In this document: one piece after another, positions 34,430-44,217 of the stretch
Layout: each line of letters opens with the position of its first letter
Numbering within the stretch: position 1 is the stretch's first letter
DNA from: CAXMMR01 sp963692975
GTDB lineage: Bacteria > Pseudomonadota > Alphaproteobacteria > Acetobacterales > Acetobacteraceae
Direction: 5' to 3'
NCBI GenBank assembly: GCA_963692975.2
Contig: CAXMMR010000034.1
Coordinates: 128,464-192,463, forward strand
Length of the DNA: 64,000 nt
Notes under the pieces: model-generated
Databases searched by the model: none
Told to the model about the DNA's origin: nothing
What the model saw: the letters and a program-made list of their open reading frames with translations, nothing else
Translations under genes and position numbers: made by a program

Positions 34430-35974
34430 CTACGGCACACGCCGCCCGTAGGCTCCGGCGATCGCCCTGGCGGCATCGTCGGGCGTCAGGAAGCCGGCCT
34501 TGGCGACGGTGAAGGTGTCGGCGACGAACCGGGCGAGGTAGTCGGCCGTCGTCGAATAGAGACTCTGCTGCTCGGCCATGCTGAACGGCGTCACGTGCCC
34601 CGACAAGGCGCAGTTCAGGCTGGCCGTGCCGGTGCTCTCTGTATAGGTCGCGACCGGCACGTCAAGCTCGGGCGCGCGCACGCCGCCGACCCCGTTCCCA
34701 TAGGCGTCAAGCGTCGTCACCAAGGTAGGCGGTGTTCCGACGGCCTGGATCAGCGAGGCGTGCGGCGGCACCGTGCCGGAGCGCACCCAGCCCTCCAGAT
34801 GCGCGATGGCCGCATCCAGCAGGTAGCTGCCGGGGAAATTGTTGAGCTGCGTTCCGGCCTGGCAGGTGGCGAAATCCTCGATCAGGGTGGTGCCGCCCGC
34901 CGCATGCGTGTCCGCGGCGTCCGGCGCGGACGTGGTCTGCTGCACGACGACGTGGGACGGTCCAGCCGCCTCGTAGGAGCGATAGCGGTCGTCCGCGGCA
35001 TCGCTGTCCGCGCGATAGGCCTGCCGGGCGTCTCGATAATCGGTCTGCGACTGGGTCGCCACGATCGCGGCGTTGCGCGAGCGCAGGACGTTGCGCGGAT
35101 CGCCGGCAGCCGGCGCCGTGCTGCACTGGTTCAGAGGCGCCTGGATGCCGAACCCGGAGCCGACGAGATAGCCATCAAAGATCGGCTTGCCTTTGATGCG
35201 CGGCGTGATGGCGTTGATGTAGGGCACAAGGTCGATGGCGCTTTGCGAATAGCCGGCGGCGTAGACGGCGCGAACCGCGTAGCCGTGCAGCGGGTTGCCG
35301 GCGCCGCTGCTGCGCACCAGCGAGGCGGTCTGGCTGAGCACATCCCATAACAGGCCGTCCTCCGTCGCGTGCGAGGCGCCGCCGACGATGCTGGAGAGGA
35401 CGGGACAGGTGGCGGCGGTCTCGTTCGGGTTCGGGTTCGCCCAGGACAGCGCGTCGTAGCGCGCCGGGTTGAACATCTTCAGCCCGGCGATCGCGATCGG
35501 CTTGCCGGTGATGCCGATCCATATGTCGCCGCGGCTGGTGAAATAGTCATGGTCATACGACCAGAAGATCGGCAGGTCATAATCGTTGGTGGCGTTGAGG
35601 ATCTCGACGATGACGTTGCCGCTGAAGCGAGCCTTGTCGATGGGCCGTCGCACCAGGATGCGATTGGTGTAAGGGCCGCTGCGCAGCACGGTGACGCTGG
35701 TGTCGTATGGATCCTTGACGCTGTCGTATTGATAGACGTTGGCGGTGCCGCTGAGGAAATACTCGTCTTCACGATAGCCGATCTTGGCGAGGTCGATCGG
35801 ATCGATCTGGTCGGCAGCGGCATTGAAGGGGTGGTCCGACGCGGTCTTGCCCGCGATCGGTCCGGTGACCGTCGGCACCTCGCGCGCTCCGGAGGCTCGC
35901 GCAGGTGATGCCGTAAACGACGCGGCGGCAAGCGCCATGCTGGCGGCGCACAGAGCTAATCGTTGGATGTTCAT
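34430..35974 (-). CDS. Exported alpha/beta hydrolase (Abhydrolase_10 type)
   Basis: A 514-residue protein with a signal peptide (about residues 1-28, ending ASPARASG) and an alpha/beta hydrolase domain of the type found in large secreted esterases. The nucleophile elbow is GYSQSA near residue 251. Conserved blocks include VIVEILNATNDYDLPIFWS. The ATG at 35974 is preceded by GAGGGGGTACG. It probably acts in the periplasm or outside on esters; substrate unknown. It is monocistronic and upstream of nothing related. Confidence 0.75.
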   Translation of the reverse strand: MNIQRLALCAASMALAAASFTASPARASGAREVPTVTGPIAGKTASDHPFNAAADQIDPIDLAKIGYREDEYFLSGTANVYQYDSVKDPYDTSVTVLRSGPYTNRILVRRPIDKARFSGNVIVEILNATNDYDLPIFWSYDHDYFTSRGDIWIGITGKPIAIAGLKMFNPARYDALSWANPNPNETAATCPVLSSIVGGASHATEDGLLWDVLSQTASLVRSSGAGNPLHGYAVRAVYAAGYSQSAIDLVPYINAITPRIKGKPIFDGYLVGSGFGIQAPLNQCSTAPAAGDPRNVLRSRNAAIVATQSQTDYRDARQAYRADSDAADDRYRSYEAAGPSHVVVQQTTSAPDAADTHAAGGTTLIEDFATCQAGTQLNNFPGSYLLDAAIAHLEGWVRSGTVPPHASLIQAVGTPPTLVTTLDAYGNGVGGVRAPELDVPVATYTESTGTASLNCALSGHVTPFSMAEQQSLYSTTADYLARFVADTFTVAKAGFLTPDDAARAIAGAYGRRVP

Positions 35975-36192
35975 CGTACCCCCTCTGCGACCCGTTTCTC
36001 GGGTCGTCATGCATGGCTGAGGGCGGCTGAGCCGACCGTCCATTTTGGCGATGCCAGGTAGCGCGTGCGCGTCCGACGTCGCAAGCGCGGTGCGCCATGG
36101 TCACAGCAAGGATCATAGGGGCGCTCAGGGCGGCCGGTCTTCGCAGCGATGTGCAACTGACGATTGCCCTCGATGCTTGGCGCCGGCTTGCG

Positions 36193-37698
36193 TCAGCCTC
36201 GCGGCCGGCGGCCGGCGCGAGGCAGCCTGGTGATGCTCGGCTCGATTTGGGCGAGCAGGGCATCAACCTGAGCGGAGCGGGCGATCGGGCCATTGCGGAC
36301 GAAGCGCTCATGGTTCGCCTCGATGGTCGATGGATCGTAGAGATAGTTGACCATGATGCCGTAGGACTCGCGCAGGCCGCGTTCCGACATGTTGGCCATC
36401 CAGTTGATCCGCTCGAGACGTGCGCCGTTGCCGAGATGGAAGCGGGCGACCGGATCGATCCCGCCGCCGGAGGGCGGCCGGGCGAGGTAGAGCGCGCAGT
36501 AGCGCGCCACCATGGCGCCGACGGCCTCGCGGCTGGCGGCAAGCTCGGGCCAGGTTCCGATCGCCAGCGCCGTCCGTAACGCGTCGGCAGCCCGCTCAGG
36601 CCCGGGCGCCAGGCCGGCCGCCTGGAACATCGCGGCGCGCTCGGCGGGTTGGAGCGGCAGATCGGGAAGCTCCCCAGTCTTGGGCCCAACCTTGAGCCCG
36701 GCCTCGAGCCCGGCGTCAAGCCAGCGGCGGAAGCCCGGCACCGGCGAGAGGGTGGAGAACTGGCGCAGGCCCGGACACTCGGCGCGCAGCTCCTCGACCA
36801 CCTGCTTGATCAGGAAGTTGCCAAAGGAGATGCCGCGCAGCCCGGCCTGGCAGTTGGAGATGGAGTAGAAGATCGCGGTGTCCGCCGCCGCCGTGCGCTC
36901 ATGCTGCGTCGCCTCGTCAGACTCGCGTTCCAGCAGGCTCGGCAGCGACGTCGCAAGCCCGTTCACGAGTGCCACCTCGACGAAGATCAGCGGCTCGCCG
37001 GGAAGTGCGGGATGGAAGAAGGCGAAGCAGCGCCGGTCCGGCGCCAGACGACGGCGCAGATCCTCCCAGCCCTGGATCTCGTGCACCGCCTCATAGGTGA
37101 TGAGCTTCTCAAGGGTCGCCGCCGGCGTCTGCCAGTCGATGCGGCGCAGCTCCAGGAAGCCGCGGTTGAACCAGGAGGCGAAGAGGTGGCGCAGGTCCGC
37201 ATCGAGCAGCGCCAGCTCAGGGCGCGCCTGCAGGGCGCCGAGCAGCTCCTTGCGCATGCCGACCAGCGCCGCCGTGCCGCCCGTGGCCATGTTCATCCGT
37301 CGTAGCACCTCCTGGCGCGGCGGCTCGGCGCAGCTGGCGAGCCGCGCCGCCGTCCTCGCGCCGGGCGCGGCGAGATAGCCTCGTGCCGCCTCGGCGAGCC
37401 GCTCCGCATCCGGCTGAAAGCCCTCGGCCAGGAAGGCGAACAAGCCGAGCCGCTGCTGAGAGGATAGCGCCCCAAGCACGCTGAGCAGCTCGCGCGCGAC
37501 CGCGGCGCCGGACGCCTCGCCGCGCTCGGAGAGCAGCGAGGCGGCGAGCAGCTGGGCGCGCTCCAGCGGGTCGATCCCGCTGGCCGGAATGGGCGCGAAG
37601 CTGCGCCCGCGCTCGGCGATCGAGGCCCAGAGGCGCTCGAGCCAGCTGCGCGTGGGCAGCGCGGCCGCGTCGGGCTTGGACGAGAGGGTTTGCGACAT
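36193..37698 (-). CDS. Malonyl-CoA decarboxylase
   Basis: A 501-residue malonyl-CoA decarboxylase, converting malonyl-CoA to acetyl-CoA and CO2. It has the helical N-terminal domain and a C-terminal GNAT-like catalytic domain. Recognisable blocks are FFHPALPGEPLIFVEVAL, ISNCQAGLRGISFGNFLIKQV, LSPVPGFRRWLD, FHLGNGARLERINW and YGIMVNYLYD. ATG 37698 is followed by a short variable leader. In rhizobia it (MatA) is in an operon with malonyl-CoA synthetase and a carrier; neither is present here. Confidence 0.92.
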   Translation of the reverse strand: MSQTLSSKPDAAALPTRSWLERLWASIAERGRSFAPIPASGIDPLERAQLLAASLLSERGEASGAAVARELLSVLGALSSQQRLGLFAFLAEGFQPDAERLAEAARGYLAAPGARTAARLASCAEPPRQEVLRRMNMATGGTAALVGMRKELLGALQARPELALLDADLRHLFASWFNRGFLELRRIDWQTPAATLEKLITYEAVHEIQGWEDLRRRLAPDRRCFAFFHPALPGEPLIFVEVALVNGLATSLPSLLERESDEATQHERTAAADTAIFYSISNCQAGLRGISFGNFLIKQVVEELRAECPGLRQFSTLSPVPGFRRWLDAGLEAGLKVGPKTGELPDLPLQPAERAAMFQAAGLAPGPERAADALRTALAIGTWPELAASREAVGAMVARYCALYLARPPSGGGIDPVARFHLGNGARLERINWMANMSERGLRESYGIMVNYLYDPSTIEANHERFVRNGPIARSAQVDALLAQIEPSITRLPRAGRRPRG

Positions 37699-37792
37699 AT
37701 CACGCTCCTCGGGCTGGCGAGGAGCATCATGCCGCGCGGCGTCCGGCCGAACCACCTCGGCCGCCGCGCCGGAACGCCCGCCCTGTTCGACC

Positions 37793-39170
37793 CTAGCCGC
37801 GCAGATCCTCGATGAAATCGGAGCCGGGGCGCACGGACGAGACCAGCAGCCGATCGCGCGCGCGCGTGCAGGCGACGTAGGACAGGTGGCGCTCGGTCTC
37901 GTAGACGTCGTCGAGCTCGGTCTCGTCAGCGACGGCTTCGAGGCGGCAGCGCAGCGGCAGGATGCCGTCGTCGCAGGCGATGATCGCGGCGGCCTTGAAC
38001 TCCAGGCCCTTGGCCAGGTGCATGGTGCCGATCAGGACGTGGCCGGCCGCGGGCTGGTCGTGCCCGGAGAGCTCGCGCGGACCAGGCCGGCGGCTTGCAC
38101 GGCGGCGCGGGCGCGCGGGAGCTCGGCGCGGCTGCGGACGAAGACGCCGAGCTCCTCGGGCTGGACGCCGTTCGCCGCGGCGCGCGCGAGCCAGGCGCCG
38201 ACGGCCTCGATCTCCGCGGCCGCGGCGTCGGACTGGCGCAGGTCGGGCGGTGGGCCGTTGAACAGCGAGACGGTGCGGTCGCGCTCATCGGCATCGCCGT
38301 CGACGTCGCGGACGTTGTTGGGCAGCAGGCGGTCAGCCAGGCGGCGGATCTGGTGGCTGGTGCGGTAGTTGACGCTCAGCGTCGAGGCGCGGCCCCGGAG
38401 CTCGACGCCGAGCTCTCGCCAGGAGAAGGGCTGCTGGAAGATGCGCTGGCCAATGTCGCCGGCGAAGAACAGCGCGTCCGGCGTCGCCGGCGCGATGGCG
38501 GCGAGCAGGCGCAGCTCGGCGACGCCGAGGTCCTGCGCCTCGTCGACGACGATGTGGGTGAAGGGTTTTTCCGGACGGTCGGCGTAGCAGGCGGCGGTGC
38601 GGGCGCAGAGCTCCGGCCAGGTGGCGAGCCCCCGCCTGGCGAGTGCCGCGCGGGTTGCGGCGAAGACCGGCCACAGGCACTCGCGCTGGCCGGCGCTCAT
38701 GCGGTTCTTGCGGCCGAGGCGTGGGGTGCGGGCGTAGGCCTCGATTGTCTCGATCTGCCAGGCGTCGACGACGTGGGTCCATTCGGAGCGCAGGAAGCGC
38801 GGCGTGAAGCCGTGGCTGCCGAGGGCCTCGGCGGCCTTGGCGATGGCGTCGGCGACCTGCTCGGGCGAGGCGGCGACGGCGCGGCGGCCGCAGGCGAGCT
38901 GGTGCAGCTCGTCGGCGACGGCGTGGTAGGGCGAGACGGTGATGCGGCGGCGACGGGCGTGTCGTCGCCGACCAGAATTGCGAGCTTGCGCGACAGGGCC
39001 TGGGCGAGCGGCCCGGAAAAGGTGGTGAGGAGGATGCGGGCGCCGGGCGCGCCGGCGAGGCGGGCGGTGCGGTGCGGGGCGACGATGGTCTTGCCGGTGC
39101 CGGCCGAGCCGGTGGCCCTGGCCGGGCCGCTATAGACGATGGCCTGCTGGGTCGGGTGGCTAGGTGACGG
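37793..39170 (-). pseudogene. Decayed UvrD/Rep-type DNA helicase
   Basis: Three frame segments together spell a superfamily 1 helicase. The first has Walker A GSAGTGKT (near 39090). The second has ITVSPYH, HIVVDEAQDLG and LSVNYRTSHQIRRLA. The third has MHLAKGLEFKAAAIIACDDG and SYVACTRARDRLLVSS. Frames change near 38950 and 38065. The 5' end is missing: the reading stops at about 39170, where the low-GC cassette begins. Two frameshifts plus truncation make it a pseudogene. It may once have been a nuclease-helicase of a defence or repair locus. Confidence 0.8.
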
Positions 39171-39252
39171 CGCGGCCCGGAAGTCTAGAAGAATACCAAG
39201 TAAGCCTCGGTGATAAAGCTCAGCTGGAGCCACGGAACCGTTCCCGGGACTC

Positions 39253-40704
39253 TTAGACCCGTTTTCTGGGAGCAAGACCGCCTTTGCGTTTGATCTTGGC
39301 TGTAACCCGATAGATATCTGGCACGTTTACGCGATTCTCGCTGCGTCGCTCGATAACACCAAGCTCTGCTAAGGCCTGTAACAAAACCGTTTCTGCCGAG
39401 AGCTCATCTTCGTTAGTCGGTAAAGATGCGAGTTGCACAGGCGCAGAGGGCCGTTCGGGATCATGCCGACGGCGGATTTTTTTTAATGTATCATTGTCAA
39501 TCCATCGTTGTATAAGATCTATGTCTTCGCACGGCACGATGAGGCCTTCGAGCGGCGGAATGGCATCTTCGACCCAAGGGTGATCTTCTTTAATTTCCTC
39601 TCGCCGAGTTTCTGACGCTTTAAGGACTCCTTGATTGATACTGTTGCGATCCACTGCTATTACACTGCGATCTGATGTATTTTCAGCAGCTTCTTTTAGT
39701 GCAATGAGAAAGCTACGGAGGCTCGTCTCTCCGTGCCCATCCGCCAAGTGTCTTGGCAGCCACAGGTAAGTCCGGCCACGTTTAGCGTTGACCCCCATGA
39801 ACTCACCAGCAATCGCCGAAAACAGCTGTTCTTGAGCGGTCTCCTCGTCTCTCAAAGCTCGTGGTAGGCTGGAAGACGTCGGTGATAGGCCTATACCTGC
39901 AGCAAGTTGTCGAATTGCCGCTGTCGATCGCTCGTCTCGCCACAACCGAGAGAAAAGTGCTCCATAGAGATCTCGGTAAGACCAATCGAGCTCTACAGCC
40001 GCGGTTCTTAGTTTCGAGAAGTCGGCAAAAGTTTTCCTTCTCATGTCATTAAACTGGTCACGACGCATAAACATTTTGACGCGAATCGTGCTCGTTGAAA
40101 TCATCTCTAGAGCAAGACGAGCAAGTCCAATCGTCAGTTCTCGAATTATGCCCCAATCAGTTGCCATAACATCAAGAGCGTCGAAGACGATCAGCGCTCT
40201 GCGCTTGCGCTTATTTAACGCCACTTCACTTCTATTTAGTAATTCTTGGTAAACTTCTGGATCATTCTGCAACCATCGTATGCGCTCCGTCAGGCGCGTC
40301 GGCCCAGCGTCGGGCAACAGAGCTTGTAACACTACGCTCCGCCAAATCCAGACCGGATCGTCGGAAATCTCTAGCGCCCGTCTCAGGACTGATGCCGCTG
40401 GCGCAACTGATGAGAGACCACCAGCACCTTCATGAAAGCCAAGATAAACGTCAAAGTGATCAAGATTTAGCTTTGGGTATGCTGCGGCTGCAGCACTACG
40501 GGTTCCCTCATCATTAAGCACGGACGCCCAAAAACTCTTTCCGACCCCACGACTTCCGACCACAAGGGAGCGCTCAGGATCGAGCGCGTCGGCATGTGAA
40601 GGAGGAGCATAAATATCGCGAATGTCCGGAGTTTGAGCCGCACGATGGGCAACGGAGGGGTTCAGCGCTTTTAACACCTCGCGAATCTCGACTTGGCTAG
40701 TCAT
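39253..40704 (-). CDS. P-loop NTPase of low-GC cassette
   Basis: A 483-residue protein with a P-loop GSRGVGKSF near residue 50 and a Walker B-like ALIVFDALD near residue 168, compatible with a STAND/AAA-like ATPase. A helical C-terminal region ends in a basic tail (KIKRKGGLAPRKRV) after a possible winged-helix segment. No family is named with confidence. Its start overlaps the stop of the KGGVGR ATPase by 8 bp. GC content is clearly lower than the flanking DNA. The gene is probably the third of a three-gene transferred module, perhaps anti-phage. Confidence 0.75.
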   Translation of the reverse strand: MTSQVEIREVLKALNPSVAHRAAQTPDIRDIYAPPSHADALDPERSLVVGSRGVGKSFWASVLNDEGTRSAAAAAYPKLNLDHFDVYLGFHEGAGGLSSVAPAASVLRRALEISDDPVWIWRSVVLQALLPDAGPTRLTERIRWLQNDPEVYQELLNRSEVALNKRKRRALIVFDALDVMATDWGIIRELTIGLARLALEMISTSTIRVKMFMRRDQFNDMRRKTFADFSKLRTAAVELDWSYRDLYGALFSRLWRDERSTAAIRQLAAGIGLSPTSSSLPRALRDEETAQEQLFSAIAGEFMGVNAKRGRTYLWLPRHLADGHGETSLRSFLIALKEAAENTSDRSVIAVDRNSINQGVLKASETRREEIKEDHPWVEDAIPPLEGLIVPCEDIDLIQRWIDNDTLKKIRRRHDPERPSAPVQLASLPTNEDELSAETVLLQALAELGVIERRSENRVNVPDIYRVTAKIKRKGGLAPRKRV

Positions 40705-42024
40705 CTTTCAGTCTCTCGCCCGGAAACAGTAAATAATAAACGTTTTGCGTAAAGCTACCAAAAGTTCGATCGTAGAAGTCCCGCTGCAACTCGGACCTAC
40801 GCTTAGTTGGATCAAACTCAGCAAATTCCATGTCGAAAGGTATGGGCCAGGGATAGTGAGGTGCTTCTGGATCATCAATGTCGAAGTTGAAGGTGAGGTC
40901 ACCGATTGAGGGCTCGCTGCTTTCCTCGTAAAGATAAGTAGCAAACAACTCATACGTTCGCTCACGGTAAGAACGCCAAACGTCGTCACCACGCCCTGAC
41001 TTGGCGTGAACCATTCTCAATTGACCGCGCCAATCGTTCGGGTCCTCGGTAAGCGGTGCAAAACGAGCCAAATGCCCAAGTAGGTAACTATAGCACTCAA
41101 TTGTTTGTGGCGTGTTTACGCCAAACATTAGTACGTCGCCACCTAAGCCAATGACCGCCGGAGCAGTGCTCTCACTCAGGCCTGCGCGCGCATCTATAAA
41201 CAACACATCACTCTTGCCTCGTTCGGAAAGTCGACGAACAAGGATGCGCATTTGCTCCAAGTATGATATGGGTGCGCCGGTTTCCGTCGTTTGTTCTAGG
41301 TAAGCCCGGCCAAGCTTTGGAAGCACGTCGTCGGGCTTTTCGCGTCCGGCGGATCCTAGTGCAGGCATGACTTCAATTAAACCTCTGCCACTAGTAAGCG
41401 GGGACGGGACAATACATGTCTCGAGAAAGAGGTCAGAGGCACCGTTCATTCGATTTTCAATTAAGTAGTCAAGCACGCCATAAGTAGGTAGATCCTTGGT
41501 CTCAAGTAACATGTTTCCGATACCAGGTGCCTCTAAGTCAAAATCGACGATAAGAACGCTCCTTCCCACGCGCGGAGAAGTCGGCCGCTGCAATTTGCAA
41601 GCGCGGTCGACCGTCCAACACCGCCCTTGCAACTAAAAAAAGTAAGCAACGGAATGCCAGCTGCAGGAGAGAAATTTGGCCTAGTCCAATCTTGACCAAT
41701 AATGCGCCTGTCGAGTAATCTTACCTTTATGTGATATCCTGGCCTGAGCACGACTAGCTCTAAATTAGAACCGCCGTTGCTTGTAAGGCTATCATCAAAC
41801 AACTCGCTCGGTGTTGCTGATGGCTCCTCGGCGTAATGACCTAACTCTTGGCGCGCTGCATCATCAAAGCTGACGCGCGTAGTAGCTGGCACGTCAGTTC
41901 TGAGAACGAAGGTTAATGAACCCTGGGCATCACGCAGAAACAGACCTGCTTCCACAGCTTCAAGGCCGAGAAAGTCTATTGCAAGGCGAGTTAATGCAGG
42001 AAGCGCTTGGTCGAAAGTCATCAT
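40697..42024 (-). pseudogene. KGGVGR-variant ParA/MinD-like ATPase, frameshifted
   Basis: It is read in two frames. The first (42024 to about 41570) has an N-terminal domain of about 130 residues of unknown type and the deviant Walker A CKGGVGRSTA. The second (about 41570 to 40697) continues VGRSVLIVDFDLEAPGIGN (the MinD/ParA Asp) and FIDARAGLSESTAPAVIG. The break is at a CGCGCG run (41569-41574); one CG fewer would restore the frame. The KGGVGR motif marks a distinct ATPase variant, different from KGGVGKT of ParA. ATG 42024 overlaps the upstream stop (ATGA). The mutation may be real or a sequencing slip. Confidence 0.75.
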
Positions 42025-42425
42025 TTCTGCCTTGCCTCGCCGAGGCGGAACCCTGCTGCGCATAACGCACGGCGGGCTTGGTCGCGCCATCGGCCATATT
42101 GCTCTCGTGTCGTGTTGCCAGTCTGATAGTAGCGTCGATCAATAATCCAGTCGGCAAAGAAGGAATTACCATAGCGGTTCAGAAGGCCGTACATGGGCGC
42201 TTGTCGAGGATTGCGAGCTGAAAAGTGCTTCCGCATCACTGCCGCGATAGCTGGGAGGTGACCTCGTGGCGATTCAGCGGACGCAGTTACGTGGAAATGG
42301 TGCTTAAGCGCGCACTCTGCTGCGAAGCCGATAAGATGCTCCGCATTATCGTATCGACCGCTGACCGCAAGGCGCTCCGCATCTTCGAAGTGCCGTATAG
42401 CGGCGGCATCATGCGCTTCTAACAT
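42021..42425 (-). CDS. HEPN-like protein of low-GC cassette
   Basis: A 134-residue helical protein. The segment HFEDAERLAVSGRYDNAEHLIGFAAECALKHH resembles HEPN domains, in which helices carry R/K-rich and R-x4-6-H motifs; a clear RNase R-x4-H is not evident. ATG 42425 is chosen. A longer reading from TTG 42542 is possible and no start has a good ribosome-binding site. It overlaps the ATPase by 4 bp. HEPN proteins often act as toxins or RNA cleavers in defence systems; this role is inference. Confidence 0.55.
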   Translation of the reverse strand: MLEAHDAAAIRHFEDAERLAVSGRYDNAEHLIGFAAECALKHHFHVTASAESPRGHLPAIAAVMRKHFSARNPRQAPMYGLLNRYGNSFFADWIIDRRYYQTGNTTREQYGRWRDQARRALCAAGFRLGEARQK

Positions 42426-42697
42426 ACGTCGGATTAGCGGATGGTGAGCACCATAGCAACGCCGGGCTAGTTGCGAGTGTTGGGAACGCTGGTCATAAGC
42501 CAAGGCTGGCAGGGCTGTTTCGCGGGTGATGTTTACAATCAAAATACTATCGTGAACGAGTTCAAGGGCGGCGCCAGCTGTTCATCAGGAGAAGTCGCTG
42601 ACCGTCCAGGGGGAACAGGGTGCTCTCCATGCCTGAGCCGAGCAGGAAGAATTGGGGTGGCGAACAGTTAGTAGGCGCTATTGAGGACGGGCTTCTT

Positions 42698-43281
42698 CTA
42701 TATCGCTTCTAGGCCGCTGATCCAGAGGCGGGCGGCCTTCCGGTTTTCTTCGTCTCGGCGCGCCATTGGCGCCGACATAGTCTTCGGCGCCGGATTTGTC
42801 CTGGTAGCAGTGGTGGGCTTCGTCGTTTAGCACGACGACGCCTTTGAAGCCGAGCAGGTCTGCGGCGACGCGCTGGAGCATCTGGCCGTCGGTCTCCAGC
42901 GTGGTCGACAGGGTGGGGTCGCGACCCTGCAGGAGCGCGCGGCCGGTGCGGCTGATCTGGAGCGTCTCGCGCGGCTTGAAGCCGTGATAATTGGTGATGA
43001 CGATCTTGGCGCGGTCGATGTCGGGCAGCACGTCGGCCGGCACGAGCTCGCGGGCGCGATAGTAGCTGTCGGGGTCATTGGGCTGCAGGACGCGCAGGCG
43101 GTGCTTGATGGTGATGCCGGGCGACCACGAGAAAGCCGCGGCTGTAAAGGGTGCGAGCGCCTGAACGTCGGACGCCTCGGGGCTGATCGAGCGGCTGCTC
43201 GTCGCGGTCAAGCGCGTGATGGCGGGCAGGCGGGCGATAGGGCGAGTTGAGGATCGGGCGGTCGAAGAAGCTGGCGGACAT
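42698..43281 (-). pseudogene. Remnant of a type III-like restriction helicase
   Basis: Fragments of the family whose proteins start FFERPILNSPYE and carry a DEAH box. Here the start is MSASFFDRPILNSPYRPPARH, then in another frame FTAAAFSWSPGITIKHRL, PDSYYRARELVPADVLPD, IVITNYHGFKPRE and VVLNDEAHHCYQD. A further frameshift precedes ARLWISGLEAI-stop. The whole motif I (ATGAGKT) region is deleted. It is thus an internal-deletion pseudogene, GC-rich like the surrounding chromosome and unlike the adjacent cassette. Confidence 0.75.
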
Positions 43282-43411
43282 GGGGGATCGTCTCTTGGGT
43301 CTTGCGCGTGCCGGTTGCGATCGTAATCGAACACGATGACCGCACTTGGGCCAGCGTCTCGGGCGGATGGTCAGCGGCAGCGGCTTGACGGCGGCAGCAT
43401 CGGCACTCATA

Positions 43412-43429
43412 TGAATGAATGTTCATTCA
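43412..43429. promoter_or_regulatory. TetR-type operator palindrome
   Basis: A perfect inverted repeat TGAATGAA-TG-TTCATTCA ends 11 bp before the SDR start codon. Palindromes built on TGAATG...CATTCA are typical of AcrR/TetR-family operators. The TetR gene is the second gene of this very operon, so autorepression is likely. Confidence 0.75.
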
Positions 43430-43440
43430 GGATAACCATC

Positions 43441-44217
43441 ATGCCGACCTCTCTCGACGGGCACATCGCCCTGGTGACCGGCGCCTCGAGCGGCATCGGC
43501 GCGGACATCGCTCGGGTGCTGGCGCGGCGTGGGGCGGCGCTGGTGCTGGTCGCCCGCCGCGCCGACCCGCTGCACCGCCTGGCCGAAGAGCTGGGGCAAG
43601 CCTGCGGCGTCACGGTCAAGGTCCACCCGGCGGACCTCGCGGACGCCGCCGACCGCGCCGCACTCGGCGGCGCGATGGAGGGCGTCGACATCCTGGTCAA
43701 CAATGCGGGGCTCGGCGTCTACGGACCGTTCGCCGACGCGCCGTGGGAGCAGATCCGCCGGATGCTGGAGGTCAACGTCGTGGCACTGTCGGAGCTGACG
43801 CATCTGGCGTTGCCCGGCATGCGGCGCGCCGGCTGGGGACGGATCATGCAGGTCAGCTCGATCGCGGCGTTCCAGCCGACGCCGTGCTACGCCGAATACG
43901 GCGCGACCAAGGCGCAGGTGCTGTCGTTCGGGGTGGCGCTCAACCACGAGCTGCGCGGCAGCGGCGTCACCTGCACGACGCTGTGCCCGGGCACGACGCA
44001 GACGGAGTTCTTCGACGTCGCCGGGCAGCGGATGAACCGCATGCAGCGCGCCTCGGTGATGACCAGCGAGGCGGTGGCGAGGATCGGCGTGGACGGCATG
44101 CTGCGCCGCTCGCCCGTCGTCATCGCCGGCAGGGCCAATGCGCTGAGCGCGCTTGGAGGCCGTATGCTGCCGCCGGTGCTGGCGGCGCGCATCGCCGCCC
44201 GGCTCATGCGCGAGTAG
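43441..44217 (+). CDS. Short-chain dehydrogenase/reductase
   Basis: A 258-residue classical SDR. The NAD(P)-binding TGASSGIG lies near residues 11-18, NNAG near 85, the catalytic Ser in QVSSIA and YGATK as the Tyr-x3-Lys pair. It most resembles SDRs annotated as short-chain acyl reductases (DltE/YqjQ-like); substrate unknown. It ends in TAGTG, overlapping the start of the TetR gene by 1 bp. The operator palindrome just upstream implies repression by that TetR. Confidence 0.9.
   Translation: MPTSLDGHIALVTGASSGIGADIARVLARRGAALVLVARRADPLHRLAEELGQACGVTVKVHPADLADAADRAALGGAMEGVDILVNNAGLGVYGPFADAPWEQIRRMLEVNVVALSELTHLALPGMRRAGWGRIMQVSSIAAFQPTPCYAEYGATKAQVLSFGVALNHELRGSGVTCTTLCPGTTQTEFFDVAGQRMNRMQRASVMTSEAVARIGVDGMLRRSPVVIAGRANALSALGGRMLPPVLAARIAARLMRE

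Noticed and set aside
37793..43281. Active restriction-modification system
   Set aside because: Both helicase genes are broken and no DNA methyltransferase was seen.
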